64,000 bases of DNA from Rossellomorea sp. SC111 (GTDB taxonomy: Bacteria; Bacillota; Bacilli; Bacillales; Bacillaceae_B). A model generated the notes under the pieces. The model worked only from the letters and a program-made list of their open reading frames with translations. It was not told the DNA's origin and searched no databases. How positions within the stretch are numbered: position 1 is the stretch's first letter; each line of letters opens with the position of its first letter. Below, piece after piece: positions 44,503-53,884 of the stretch. The stretch spans positions 1 to 64,000 of the forward strand of contig NZ_JANIOC010000014.1 in assembly GCF_024733565.1 (NCBI RefSeq), read 5' to 3'. The position numbers were made by a program, and so were the translations under genes.

Positions 44503-46122
44503 TTACCCAATGCGCAGTTTACTGCGGATTTTTGTAATCTTGTCACCGAATAACCGATCAGCGAGTTTGCTTCTTAAGCTCAGGTAGAAGTAAACGAGTG
44601 CTCCCACTCCACCGCAAATGGCAACAAGGAGGATCGATTGGAATCCTGTCTCCGGACTAAGGAATTTAACCAGGATACCATACAGAACCAATACGACCCC
44701 GGCCATGGCGGCATTCAATGCGCCAATGAACATGGTCCTTCTCAAAATAAGCCTGAACTGATATCGCGCATACTTTTTGATCACATATAAATTGATCAGG
44801 ATTGCCACTGCATACCCGATCGTTGTCGCAAGCACAGCACCCTGTGTTTCAAACAGGCGAATGAGCGGGATATTCAGAACAAGCTTCAGAAGCAAGCCGA
44901 CAAGTAGACTGAAAATCGTGAACTTCTGCTCATCGATTCCTTGAAGAATCGCTGCAGTGACTGCAAATAATGCAAAAAGGATCGCTACAGGTGCATAAGA
45001 ACGTAAAATCGATGTGCCAAGAGCGTCACTGTGATAGAACAGTGTATACATCGGCTCGGCTAGAAGGGCCAGTCCCAAAGCTGCCGGTACGGTCAGAAAC
45101 AACAGAATCTGAAAGGTCTGATCAATGTTCCTGCGCATCGTCTTTCGGTCACCACTCGTATAAGACGTTGTAATGAGCGGAATCAGCGTCATGGAGAAAG
45201 CTGTCGCCAGTGACACTGGAATGATCACGAGCTTATGCGTGTAGAAGTTCAATACAGCAAAAGCGTGATCCGAGACTTTCGCGTTCCCGATATCAGCCAT
45301 GGCGGTATTAAACGTGATTTGATCCACCAGTTGAAACAATGGATTGGCGAGACCCACAAAAATGAAGGGAATCGAATAGGCAATGATCTCTTTGTACATC
45401 GCTTTTAACGAAATCTCTTCATTCCCCCGGTCCTCTTCAAGGAGTTCATCCAAATGAGGTTTCCGCTTGAACCAATACCAGATCAATGCACCGAGACTTG
45501 CAAGCCCCCCTACGAAAGCTGCGAATGTCGCAACGGAAATGGCCGTTGTCACGGTCCCTTCCAGAATGTTCAATACGACATAAATCCCGCCAAGGAGGAA
45601 GACGATCCGGACGATTTGTTCAATCACCTGGGAAACCGCCGTCGGCCCCATGGATTGATGCCCCTGGAAGAATCCCCGGATCAGACTCATGAACGGAATG
45701 ATGATCAAGGCAAAGCTCACGGCCCGGATGACGGTGGTTACCTGAGCGACCGAAATGACCTGCTCATCGCTTTTAATTGTCATTTCTGCGAAAATCGGTG
45801 CGAACGCATACATGATGAGGAAGGAAACGATCCCAGTCAAAGTCATGAGCAAGAGACCGGATTTGAATAATTTCCTCCCTACGGCATATTCCCCGATGGC
45901 ATTATATTTTGAAACGAATTTTGAAACGGCCAGTGGCACTCCTGCTGTCGCTACTGTCAGAAAGATCGTATAAGGTACATATCCATATTGATAAAGGGAT
46001 GCCCCTTCTTCATGACCTTTTAACAAATCATCAAACGGTATAACATAAAAAAGACCCAAAAACTTCGAAATAAAGGTCCCCAACGTTAAGATAAACGTTC
46101 CTCTTATTAATTTAGATGACAT
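44503..46122 (-). CDS. murJ: Lipid II flippase MurJ (YtgP), MVF/MOP family
   Basis: The 539-aa integral membrane protein has about 14 helices and belongs to the MOP superfamily (SpoVB/MurJ branch). It begins SSKLIRGTFILTLGTFISKFLG, quoted in part as TFILTLGTFISKFLG, with a later VSKFVSKYNAIGEY loop. In B. subtilis YtgP (MurJ) flips the peptidoglycan precursor lipid II across the membrane. Length and neighbours (pseudouridine synthase gene, ytfP) match. The sporulation paralogue SpoVB is the alternative, but synteny favours MurJ. Confidence 0.9.
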   Translation of the reverse strand: MSSKLIRGTFILTLGTFISKFLGLFYVIPFDDLLKGHEEGASLYQYGYVPYTIFLTVATAGVPLAVSKFVSKYNAIGEYAVGRKLFKSGLLLMTLTGIVSFLIMYAFAPIFAEMTIKSDEQVISVAQVTTVIRAVSFALIIIPFMSLIRGFFQGHQSMGPTAVSQVIEQIVRIVFLLGGIYVVLNILEGTVTTAISVATFAAFVGGLASLGALIWYWFKRKPHLDELLEEDRGNEEISLKAMYKEIIAYSIPFIFVGLANPLFQLVDQITFNTAMADIGNAKVSDHAFAVLNFYTHKLVIIPVSLATAFSMTLIPLITTSYTSGDRKTMRRNIDQTFQILLFLTVPAALGLALLAEPMYTLFYHSDALGTSILRSYAPVAILFALFAVTAAILQGIDEQKFTIFSLLVGLLLKLVLNIPLIRLFETQGAVLATTIGYAVAILINLYVIKKYARYQFRLILRRTMFIGALNAAMAGVVLVLYGILVKFLSPETGFQSILLVAICGGVGALVYFYLSLRSKLADRLFGDKITKIRSKLRIG

Positions 46123-46319
46123 AGTATCCCTCTCTATATATCTTGTTGCCCGTTAAACAAACAAAATAAATATAAACTTAGAAATTTACACACTATCAGT
46201 AGTTTACTACTGTACGAATCGAATGACAATTTTTTTCGAATGTTGTATTTAAAACACATCCCATTTAAAATAAGGTGAAACTTCTTTTCTAAAGCGAATA
46301 TTAAAAGTTGGTGGAAAAA

Positions 46320-47582
46320 ATGGTAAAGAAATACGATGTCATCATCATAGGCGGGGGACCATCGGGCTTGATGGCCAGTATCGCAGCCGGGGAAAACGGC
46401 GCGAAAGTCCTCCTTGTAGATAAAGGAACAAAGCTTGGAAGAAAGCTTGCGATTTCAGGAGGCGGCCGCTGCAATGTGACCAACAGGCTTCCTGTAGAGG
46501 AAATCATCAAGCATATCCCCGGGAACGGGCGTTTTCTATACAGCGCATTTTCGGAGTTTAATAATGAAGATATCATTTCCTTCTTTGAAAACCTGGGAAT
46601 CAGGTTGAAAGAAGAAGATCATGGGCGGATGTTCCCTGTATCGAACAGGGCGATGGATGTAGTCGAAGCCTTACTGACACGCATGAAGGAATTGAATGTC
46701 GACACCCGGACAAGTACTAGTGTGGAAGAGGTTCTGTACGAGGGTGGCAAGACGGTGGGCATCCTCTTAAAAGACGGGGAAACCATCGTCTCAAACGCTG
46801 TCGTCATTGCCGTCGGCGGCAAGTCCGTCCCTCACACCGGATCAACAGGTGACGGGTATCCATGGGCAACAAAAGCCGGGCATACAATCACGGACCTGTT
46901 CCCGACTGAGGTTCCCCTTACGTCGGACGAACCATTCGTGAAAAAGAAAGAGCTTCAAGGCCTTTCTTTGCGAAGCGTCGATTTAAGTGTATTAAATCCT
47001 AAGGGTAAGAAAATCGTGACGCATAAAATGGACATGATCTTCACTCATCTCGGCATTTCCGGTCCGGCTGTTCTCCGCTGCAGCCAATACGTCGTAAAGG
47101 CAATGAAGAAATGGAACCTGACACATGTTGCCATGCAGATCGACTCCATGCCCGATCAAAATGAAGAGCAGCTATTCCAATCCCTGCATAAACAGGTGAA
47201 GGACGAAGGAAAGAAAGCGGCGAAAAATATCTTCAAAGGCCTTGTCCCTGAACGGTACCTTCTATTTTTACTGGACCTGGCAGAAATCGATCATGACGAA
47301 AAAGGGGATCACATCTCCTCAGAGAAGATCCGTCATTTTGCAAAGCTCTTAAAACAATTCACCTTCAATGTGAACGGCACACTATCCATTGATAAAGCCT
47401 TTGTAACCGGCGGAGGGGTTTCCATCAAAGAAATCGAACCGAAAACGATGGCTTCGAAAAAGATGGACGGCCTCTTCTTCTGCGGGGAAGTGCTTGATAT
47501 CCACGGATACACTGGTGGCTACAATATCACCTCTGCCCTGGTTACCGGCCGGCTTGCGGGGCTTAATGCCGCAAAGGTGTGA
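46320..47582 (+). CDS. ytfP: HI0933-family FAD-dependent oxidoreductase YtfP
   Basis: The 420-aa flavoprotein begins with the dinucleotide-binding motif [16 protein letters not shown] and the family segment [14 protein letters not shown] (GRCN near residue 50), and ends with [20 protein letters not shown]0933-type proteins bind FAD; the substrate is not established. ATG at 46320 follows GGTGG; the frame could also open at TTG 46308. It is divergent from murJ. Confidence 0.9.
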   Translation: MVKKYDVIIIGGGPSGLMASIAAGENGAKVLLVDKGTKLGRKLAISGGGRCNVTNRLPVEEIIKHIPGNGRFLYSAFSEFNNEDIISFFENLGIRLKEEDHGRMFPVSNRAMDVVEALLTRMKELNVDTRTSTSVEEVLYEGGKTVGILLKDGETIVSNAVVIAVGGKSVPHTGSTGDGYPWATKAGHTITDLFPTEVPLTSDEPFVKKKELQGLSLRSVDLSVLNPKGKKIVTHKMDMIFTHLGISGPAVLRCSQYVVKAMKKWNLTHVAMQIDSMPDQNEEQLFQSLHKQVKDEGKKAAKNIFKGLVPERYLLFLLDLAEIDHDEKGDHISSEKIRHFAKLLKQFTFNVNGTLSIDKAFVTGGGVSIKEIEPKTMASKKMDGLFFCGEVLDIHGYTGGYNITSALVTGRLAGLNAAKV

Positions 47583-47590
47583 GTAAAAAA

Positions 47591-47635
47591 AGAAAGGTTG
47601 ATCTCATCTGCATTTGCAGTGGATCAACCTTTTTA
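47591..47635. terminator. Bidirectional terminator between ytfP and cse60
   Basis: AAAGGTTGATC pairs with GATCAACCTTTT around an 18-nt loop, with A and T runs on both sides. Confidence 0.8.
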
Positions 47636-47815
47636 TTTTCTGTACACGACCATGGCCGAGAAGCAATAGATCTGGTCCTCCACTTCCTCTGACATCGCAG
47701 CCACATGATATTTAATATCGACAATCTTTTTATCATCCATTTTACTGAGAAAATGGTTCATATCTTTCTCTAAATCTTTTTCATGTTCATAATCGAATAC
47801 TCTCACCTGGATCAT
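47633..47815 (-). CDS. cse60: Sporulation protein Cse60 (YteV)
   Basis: The 60-aa protein begins MIQVRVFDYEHEKDLEKDMN and ends QIYCFSAMVVYRK, matching the short Cse60 family, which is SigE-controlled in B. subtilis. GGGAGGGG precedes the ATG. The function is unknown. It supports the view that the organism forms spores. Confidence 0.85.
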   Translation of the reverse strand: MIQVRVFDYEHEKDLEKDMNHFLSKMDDKKIVDIKYHVAAMSEEVEDQIYCFSAMVVYRK

Positions 47816-47940
47816 GGAATCCCCTCCCGGATTGTTTTGGTATTAGTATTGTCAGAATATTTCATTTTTAAACAATTGAGGTAGGGGTTTTTTAAATTGG
47901 ATGGAGTGATGCGTGTGGTTGTGGCGGTATGTGTGGTGTT

Positions 47941-48040
47941 TATTGGAGTTCGCTGATTATTTGAGATTTCGCCGATATATTTTTGATTTCGCCGATAAAA
48001 TGAATTTTGCGCTGATATATTTCCGATTTCGCTGATAAAT
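47941..48040. repeat. Five tandem 20-bp units
   Basis: Five consecutive imperfect units of exactly 20 bp fill these 100 bp. The best conserved part is GATTTCGCCGATAWAW. Examples are units TTGAGATTTCGCCGATATAT and TTTTGATTTCGCCGATAAAA. No supported gene overlaps it. Confidence 0.75.
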
Positions 48041-48106
48041 CCTTTTCCATTCCAAATCCAGCTCTCTAGTGTAGTCACTTTCTACCTGTTTTCTATTAAA
48101 CACACG

Positions 48107-48145
48107 AAAAAAGCACACCCCTTTTTTAAAAAAGAATGTGCTTCC
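48107..48145 (-). terminator. ytwF terminator
   Basis: On the minus strand AAGCACA pairs with TGTGCTT, followed by TTTTTT. Confidence 0.7.
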
Positions 48146-48157
48146 CCCTTAAATCTC

Positions 48158-48472
48158 CTATTCCTTCGCTGCAGTCTCTCCTGCCCAGTTCATCATGCCG
48201 CCTTCCATGTTCACCACTTTATACCCCTGATCCTGCATATAGTGGGCTACATTTCCGCTGCGATTTCCGGAACGGCAGATAAAGATATACTCCTTATCTT
48301 TATCGAATTGATCAAGTGACTCAGGGATTTCTCCCATCTTGATATGCTTCGCTCCTGGAATCATACCTTCTTCCACTTCTTCATCCTCTCGAACATCCAC
48401 TAGTAGTAGATCCTCACCGTTCTTCAACTTCTTCTCTAACTCATCTGTTGTAATCGTCTTAATACTATCCAT
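48158..48472 (-). CDS. ytwF: Rhodanese-like protein YtwF
   Basis: The 104-aa single rhodanese domain has the active-site loop FICRSGNRSGNVAHYM with the catalytic Cys near residue 71 and the CH2-A-like motif LLLVDVREDEE. It would carry persulfide sulfur in the cytosol. ATG at 48472 follows GAAAGGAT; a TTG two codons earlier is less likely. It lies between cse60 and leuS as a single gene. Confidence 0.9.
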   Translation of the reverse strand: MDSIKTITTDELEKKLKNGEDLLLVDVREDEEVEEGMIPGAKHIKMGEIPESLDQFDKDKEYIFICRSGNRSGNVAHYMQDQGYKVVNMEGGMMNWAGETAAKE

Positions 48473-48560
48473 ATTCAAAACATCCTTTCAAAATTCATTT
48501 AACCATTCACCAAGATTATACCAAAGCACGTCCCCAGAACAAAAACATCAGATCCAAATA

Positions 48561-48638
48561 GAGGGACGGACCTCAACGAAATGCTGATTTAAAGCGATTT
48601 CCGCTTCAAAACAGGCCCATTTCGAGGTCCGTCCCTCA
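48561..48638. repeat. GGGACGGACCTC palindrome family, long-loop copy
   Basis: GAGGGACGGACCTC...CGAAATG pairs with CATTTCG AGGTCCGTCCCTC, with a second smaller inverted pair in the loop. It lies directly after the leuS stop and may form its transcript end, although no T run follows. Confidence 0.75.
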
Positions 48639-48644
48639 CGATTA

Positions 48645-51059
48645 TCAGTTGGCTACGATGTTGACTAGTTTGCCTGGTACGGCGATGATTTTGCGGATGG
48701 TTTTGCCATCGATTTGTGTTTTGATTTCATCGTTTTCCATGGCTGTTTTTTCCAGGTCATCTTTGGTCATATCGCGTGGGATCATGACTTTGGCTTTCAC
48801 TTTTCCGTTCACTTGAAGGACGATTTCGACTTCGTTGTCGACTAGCTTCGATTCATCGAATGTCGGCCATGCTTCGTAGGAAATCGTTCCTTCATGACCA
48901 AGCTTGCTCCAAAGTTCCTCTGTCATATGAGGAGCAATCGGTGACAGAAGCTTGATGAATCCTTCTACATAGTTCTTCGGAAGCGTATCTGCTTTATAGG
49001 CATCATTGATGAACACCATCAGCTGGGAAATCCCTGTGTTGAAACGAAGACCTTCGTAGTCCTCTGTGACTTTCTTAACGGTCTGGTTATACGTTTTGTC
49101 CAGGTCGCTGTTCTTTGCGTCCTTCACTTTAGAGGAAAGCGTGCCATCGTCTTCCACAAGCAGGCGCCATACACGGTCAAGGAAGCGACGGGCTCCATCT
49201 AAACCGTTTGTGCTCCAGGCAATGGACGCTTCCAGTGGTCCCATGAACATTTCGTAAAGGCGAAGGGTATCGGCACCGTGAGATTCCACAACCTCATCGG
49301 GATTCACGACGTTCCCTTTCGATTTACTCATTTTTTCATTGTTTTCCCCCAGGATCATTCCTTGGTTGAACAGCTTTTGGAAAGGCTCTTTCGTTGGAAC
49401 TACGCCGATATCATATAGGAACTTATGCCAGAAACGTGCATATAGCAAGTGGAGGACCGCATGCTCGGCTCCTCCGATATACGTATCGACCGGAAGCCAC
49501 TCCTGCATTTTCTTCGCATCGGCAAGTGCATCTTCGTTATGTGGATCGATATAGCGGATGTAGTACCAGCAGCTTCCCGCCCACTGCGGCATCGTGTTTG
49601 TTTCACGGCGGCCTTTTTTACCTGTTTCAGGATCTTCGACGTTCACCCATTCACTGATATTTGCAAGCGGGGATTCACCTGTACCGGACGGTTTGATTTC
49701 CGTCGTCTTCGGAAGAACAAGCGGCAGCTCACTCTCAGGGACAGTCGTTGTCGTACCGTCTTCCCAGTGAATGACTGGAATCGGCTCACCCCAATAACGC
49801 TGGCGGCTGAATAGCCAGTCGCGAAGGCGATACGTAATTTTCTTCGTTCCGATATTTTTCTCTTCCAACCAGGAAATGGCTTTAGCGATCGCTTCTTCCT
49901 TACCCAGTCCGTCAAGGAAACCGGAATTCACGTGATCTCCGTCACCTGTGTACGCTTCTTTCTCAACGTTACCTCCAGCGACCACTTCCACGATGGAAAG
50001 ATCGAATTCTTTCGCAAATTCATAATCCCTTTCATCATGGGCAGGGACGGCCATAATCGCGCCTGAGCCATAGCTCATCAGAACGTAATCGGCGATCCAG
50101 ATCGGCATTTTCTCGCCGTTTGCCGGGTTAATGGCATAAGCACCTGTGAATACACCGGTTTTTTCTTTTGCAAGATCGGTACGTTCAAGGTCACTCTTTG
50201 ATTTGATTTTGTCGATATACTCATTCACTTTGGAACGTTGTTCGTCCGTCGTGATTTTCGCAACAAACGGGTGCTCTGGGGCAAGAACCGCATAGGTCGC
50301 ACCGAAGATCGTATCAGGACGGGTCGTGAACACATCGAACGATTCTTCATGACCATCGATGGTAAAATTCACTTCTGCTCCTTCAGAGCGTCCGATCCAG
50401 TTACGCTGCATATCCTTGATGCTTTCCGGCCAGTCGACCTCCTCAAGGTCTTCAACCAGACGGTCTGCATAAGCCGTGATCTTCAGCATCCACTGCTTCA
50501 TCGGACGGCGTTCTACTGGATGCCCTCCGCGTTCACTCTTCCCATCGATGACTTCTTCATTGGCAAGGACGGTTCCAAGGGCCGGACACCAGTTCACGGC
50601 AACCTCATCCACATAAGCGAGTCCTTTTTCATAAAGCTTCGTGAAGATCCATTGTGTCCACTTATAGTAGCCCGGATCAGTCGTATTGACTTCGCGGTCC
50701 CAATCATACGAGAAACCAAGGGACTTGATTTGACGACGGAACGTATCGATATTTTTTTGAGTGAATTCTGCCGGATCATTCCCTGTATCAAGGGCATATT
50801 GCTCTGCCGGTAAACCGAATGCATCCCAGCCCATCGGATGAAGGACATTGTACCCCTGCATACGCTTCATGCGGGAAAGGATGTCTGTCGCCGTAAACCC
50901 TTCCGGATGACCGACGTGAAGGCCTGCACCTGATGGATACGGGAACATATCCAGTGCATAGAAATTGGATTTCCCTTCGTCTTCCGTTGCCTTGAACGTT
51001 TTATTCTTTTCCCAATACTGCTGCCATTTCGTCTCAACACTTTTATGATTAAAACTCAT
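48645..51059 (-). CDS. leuS: Leucyl-tRNA synthetase
   Basis: LeuS attaches leucine to tRNA(Leu). The 804-aa class I synthetase shows the HIGH-type motif [15 protein letters not shown] near residue 40-54, an editing (CP1) domain with [13 protein letters not shown], the KMSKS loop [13 protein letters not shown] near residue 578, and an anticodon-binding C-terminus. GGAGG precedes the ATG. Expression is probably under T-box control, as a leader with a Leu specifier lies directly upstream. Confidence 0.97.
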   Translation of the reverse strand: MSFNHKSVETKWQQYWEKNKTFKATEDEGKSNFYALDMFPYPSGAGLHVGHPEGFTATDILSRMKRMQGYNVLHPMGWDAFGLPAEQYALDTGNDPAEFTQKNIDTFRRQIKSLGFSYDWDREVNTTDPGYYKWTQWIFTKLYEKGLAYVDEVAVNWCPALGTVLANEEVIDGKSERGGHPVERRPMKQWMLKITAYADRLVEDLEEVDWPESIKDMQRNWIGRSEGAEVNFTIDGHEESFDVFTTRPDTIFGATYAVLAPEHPFVAKITTDEQRSKVNEYIDKIKSKSDLERTDLAKEKTGVFTGAYAINPANGEKMPIWIADYVLMSYGSGAIMAVPAHDERDYEFAKEFDLSIVEVVAGGNVEKEAYTGDGDHVNSGFLDGLGKEEAIAKAISWLEEKNIGTKKITYRLRDWLFSRQRYWGEPIPVIHWEDGTTTTVPESELPLVLPKTTEIKPSGTGESPLANISEWVNVEDPETGKKGRRETNTMPQWAGSCWYYIRYIDPHNEDALADAKKMQEWLPVDTYIGGAEHAVLHLLYARFWHKFLYDIGVVPTKEPFQKLFNQGMILGENNEKMSKSKGNVVNPDEVVESHGADTLRLYEMFMGPLEASIAWSTNGLDGARRFLDRVWRLLVEDDGTLSSKVKDAKNSDLDKTYNQTVKKVTEDYEGLRFNTGISQLMVFINDAYKADTLPKNYVEGFIKLLSPIAPHMTEELWSKLGHEGTISYEAWPTFDESKLVDNEVEIVLQVNGKVKAKVMIPRDMTKDDLEKTAMENDEIKTQIDGKTIRKIIAVPGKLVNIVAN

Positions 51060-51104
51060 ATTGAGATCCTCCTTTAATTGTCATGTGCTTTTCTTTAAAA
51101 AACA

Positions 51105-51350
51105 AAAAAACCCTCATCCCAAATAAATATTTGGGACGAGAGTCTGTATGTACATTCTCCCGCGGTACCACCCACATTAGTGTACGCGCACTCAGCTTCA
51201 TTCATCCTTAACGCGGAAAACGGCAAGTCTTACTGTTACTTCACACTTGCAACTCAGCAGGCGAGTTCATGATGCTTCTGGTTGACTTTCACCACCCGTC
51301 AACTCTCTACGACAGAAAACAGTCATTACTACTCCTGATCAACGTTTCGA
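51105..51350 (-). ncRNA. T-box leader of leuS, specifier CUC
   Basis: The minus strand carries the T-box sequence GGGTGGTACCGCGGGAGAA (51157-51175) and the stem I segments AGGAGTAGTAA, AGAGAGTTGACGGGTGG and ATGAACTCGCCTGCTGAG. The specifier is read as CUC (Leu) in GAACTCGCC (codon at 51263-51265). The leader ends with a terminator whose stem contains CCCAAATA and TTTGGGA, followed by T7 (51107-51139). It should sense uncharged tRNA(Leu). Confidence 0.92.
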
Positions 51351-51468
51351 TATAAGTAAACACTATATGTATACACTATTTTAGTGAAAAATATACAGAA
51401 GCGCAAGCCTATTGTTGGTTTGCAAGTGAGATTTTAGTCATTTGTTTGAAAGTATAGGCTAAAATTCG

Positions 51469-51498
51469 AAAAAGAAACGGCCCCCTAAAGGCCGTTTC
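51469..51498 (-). terminator. Terminator of the hydroxybutyrate operon
   Basis: On the minus strand AAACGGCC pairs with GGCCGTTT, followed by CTTTTTC. Confidence 0.85.
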
Positions 51499-51510
51499 TA
51501 TTCATCCAGT

Positions 51511-52287
51511 TTATTGAACTGTATACCCGCCATCCAAAACAACTGCCTGCCCGGTGATCCCTTTTGCTGCATCACTGCACAGGAACATCGTATAGTCGGC
51601 AATTTCTTTAACGTCCAGTAATCGTTTCTGGGGCACTAAAGGATAGATGACTTCCTCAATCACTCTCTCAAAAGGGACGCTGCGCGTCTTCGCGAGATCT
51701 GCCAGTTGATTCCGGACCAAAGGCGTATCCACGTAGCCGGGACAAACAGCATTCACGGTGATCCCATGATCCGCTGTTTCCAGTGCAGCGACTTTCGTCA
51801 AACCGATGACTCCGTGTTTCGCAGAATTATAGGCTGCCTTGCCGGAGAATCCGACCAATCCATTAATGGACGCCATGTTGATGATTCTCCCCGATCCCTG
51901 CGCCTTCATGTGGGGAAGGGAATGCTTGATCGCCACAAACGGGGCCGTCAGCATGACTTTTAACAGCAGCTCGAACTTTTCAGTCGGGAACTCTTCGATA
52001 TGTGATACATGCTGAAGCCCTGCATTGTTGATCAGGACATCGAGCTTCCCGAAATGATCCACCGCTTGCCCGATCGCTTCTTTTAGTTCTGATTCCGATG
52101 TTACGTCACAGCCCAATCCCAGAACCACATATCCTTCTGCTGTAAGGGATTCTGAAGCTTCCTGTACAGCTTCTTCCTTCAGATCCGTGAGGACGACTTT
52201 CGCCCCTCCGGCGGCAAATTCCCTGCCGATTTGGTAGCCGATGCCCTGGGCTGCCCCAGTTATGAATACCACTTTATTTTCTACCAT
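51511..52287 (-). CDS. 3-hydroxybutyrate dehydrogenase (SDR family)
   Basis: The 258-aa classical short-chain dehydrogenase has the NAD motif ITGAAQGIGYQIG, NNAG in VLINNAGLQHV, the catalytic Ser in MASINGLVG, YxxxK in AAYNSAKHGVIGLTK, and the substrate-loop sequence CPGYVDTPLV typical of 3-hydroxybutyrate dehydrogenases. It would oxidise D-3-hydroxybutyrate to acetoacetate. ATG at 52287 (MVENKVVFITG) follows GGAGTGGGG; the longer frame overlaps the permease gene. It lies 4 bp after the permease gene, in one Sigma-54-driven operon. Confidence 0.9.
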   Translation of the reverse strand: MVENKVVFITGAAQGIGYQIGREFAAGGAKVVLTDLKEEAVQEASESLTAEGYVVLGLGCDVTSESELKEAIGQAVDHFGKLDVLINNAGLQHVSHIEEFPTEKFELLLKVMLTAPFVAIKHSLPHMKAQGSGRIINMASINGLVGFSGKAAYNSAKHGVIGLTKVAALETADHGITVNAVCPGYVDTPLVRNQLADLAKTRSVPFERVIEEVIYPLVPQKRLLDVKEIADYTMFLCSDAAKGITGQAVVLDGGYTVQ

Positions 52288-52291
52288 TTTC

Positions 52292-53614
52292 TTAAATCCC
52301 CACTCCCAAGCTGAATAATACAATCGCAAGTGCCAATCCTATGAGAGGAACGATGACCGTCAACGCACCGACAGCGCCATACGCTTCCCCGTGTGATTCA
52401 TTACAGATCGAGCGGATCGTCGTCACGACGTATCCATTGTGAGGCAGTGAGTCCAGTGCTCCTGAAGAAATCGCCACTACACGGTGAAGGGCTTCTGGAT
52501 TCACACCCATATCGACATAGTGCGGTGCAAGGATCGGCAATGCAATCGCCTGACCACCCGAAGCCGAACCTGTCATACCGGCGATGACACTGACGGCGAT
52601 GGCTCCTCCAATCAATGGGGAACCAGGAATATTCGTCATGACATCGACTGCTGTCGTAAAGGCAGGAACCGCTTTGGCCACCCCACCGAACCCGACAACG
52701 GCCGCAGTGTTCCCGATGGCGATCAACGCACCGACCGTCCCCTCGGAAACAGCTCCCCAGAAGCCTTTGAAATACTTACGATTCAATACATAAGCGGAAA
52801 TGACCCCGCCGAGCAAAGCGATGATCAGAGCCGATTGTTTTAAAGAATCGTGGAATGAAAATGCCAGGATGAGGACGACCAATAATGGGATCAATCCCAT
52901 GAACGGATTTGGTAAAGGCCTGCCTTCATCAATGACCGGATCTTCCTCACGTGCGAGGAATCTCTCTCCTTTTCTCACAGCCTTTGTGATCATCCGCTTT
53001 AACCACCAGTATCCAAACACCGCCATGAATACGGCAACGATCAAGCTGACTTCCCAGCCTGCATAAGGCGTTGTCCCTAAGTATTCGATGGGGATCCAGT
53101 TTTGGATCTCCGGAGAGCCGGCTGAGGTCATCGTGAACGTGACCGACCCGAACGCTAAGGCAGCCGGGATGAAACGGCGTGGCAGATCCGCTTGTTTAAA
53201 CAGACTCACCGCCATAGGATATACCGAGAAGGCAACAACGAACAGACTGACTCCCCCGTACGTCAAAACCGCACAGGCAAGCACGATGGCGAACACAGCA
53301 TATTTCATTCCCAATTTTTCTACTACAAAACGGGAGACGCTGTCTGCGGCACCGCTATCCTCCATCACTTTCCCGAACACGGCTCCCAGTAAGAACATCA
53401 AATACCAGGCAGCGACAAAGCTTGTGAAACCTGACATATAGTTCGTGACAAGATCCGCTTCACCTTTTCCCGCCAGCTGCGGAAAAAGTGGCATCCCGCT
53501 CAGCACGGCTACAAATAATGCCGAGATGGGCCCAACGATCAGGATATTCATGCCCCTCATCGTTAAAAAGATTAATAAAATGAGTCCTCCAATCAAACCG
53601 ATCATGCTTAACAT
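52292..53614 (-). CDS. GntP-family permease, probable 3-hydroxybutyrate importer
   Basis: The 440-aa protein has about 12 hydrophobic segments and belongs to the GntP family (gluconate/hydroxy-acid permeases). Family segments include YGGVSLFVVAFSVYPMAVSL and SGALDSLPHNGYVVTTI. It is followed by a 3-hydroxybutyrate dehydrogenase gene, so the substrate is inferred to be 3-hydroxybutyrate; B. subtilis yxjC has a similar setting. AAAGGGGGAAAT precedes the ATG. A Sigma-54 promoter lies about 100 bp upstream. Confidence 0.85.
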   Translation of the reverse strand: MLSMIGLIGGLILLIFLTMRGMNILIVGPISALFVAVLSGMPLFPQLAGKGEADLVTNYMSGFTSFVAAWYLMFLLGAVFGKVMEDSGAADSVSRFVVEKLGMKYAVFAIVLACAVLTYGGVSLFVVAFSVYPMAVSLFKQADLPRRFIPAALAFGSVTFTMTSAGSPEIQNWIPIEYLGTTPYAGWEVSLIVAVFMAVFGYWWLKRMITKAVRKGERFLAREEDPVIDEGRPLPNPFMGLIPLLVVLILAFSFHDSLKQSALIIALLGGVISAYVLNRKYFKGFWGAVSEGTVGALIAIGNTAAVVGFGGVAKAVPAFTTAVDVMTNIPGSPLIGGAIAVSVIAGMTGSASGGQAIALPILAPHYVDMGVNPEALHRVVAISSGALDSLPHNGYVVTTIRSICNESHGEAYGAVGALTVIVPLIGLALAIVLFSLGVGI

Positions 53615-53710
53615 GCTATTTCCCCCTTTGTTTTCTAATAATGATGACGCTTACATTTTTACCTTGCTTTGTACATGCCCCTTTCCCAAAAATAGGTTCA
53701 CTGACTAAAC

Positions 53711-53728
53711 ATGCAATAATTGTGCCAA
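53711..53728 (-). promoter_or_regulatory. Sigma-54 (-24/-12) promoter of the permease-dehydrogenase operon
   Basis: On the minus strand TTGGCACAATTATTGCAT fits the Sigma-54 consensus TTGGCAC-N5-TTGCT except at the last position. It is about 100 bp before the permease start. The gene just upstream encodes a Sigma-54 activator. Confidence 0.88.
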
Positions 53729-53832
53729 CTTTCAGATTACTATTCAAACACTCGTAGAACTTTTCAAGATTCCGAAATTCTGGACAAATCCATCTTTCAG
53801 TCACGAAATGTTCACCATTCCTCTTACAATAA

Positions 53833-53876
53833 GATAGTCCGGAAACACGGACTGTTTTCCGCATTTCCGGACTATC
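53833..53876. promoter_or_regulatory. Palindrome upstream of the Sigma-54 promoter, candidate activator site
   Basis: GATAGTCCGGAAA pairs perfectly with TTTCCGGACTATC over an 18-nt spacer that itself contains CGGACTG and TTTTCCG. It lies 105-150 bp upstream of the -24 box. It could also be the regulator's terminator, but no T run follows on the minus strand. Confidence 0.5.
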
Positions 53877-53884
53877 TCATGAGT

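Noticed and set aside
47941..48040. CRISPR-like repeat array
   Set aside because: Units are contiguous without spacers and are imperfect, so this is a tandem repeat and not a CRISPR array. No cas genes are present.
47812..48078. 88-aa minus-strand frame over the tandem array
   Set aside because: It reads through the 20-bp tandem repeat, lacks a ribosome site, and has no recognisable family.
50238..50813. 191-aa antisense frame inside leuS
   Set aside because: It is opposite to conserved leuS sequence and lacks ribosome site and family resemblance.
53616..53864. 82-aa frame between permease and regulator
   Set aside because: It covers the Sigma-54 promoter and palindrome and lacks a ribosome site; these are regulatory DNA.
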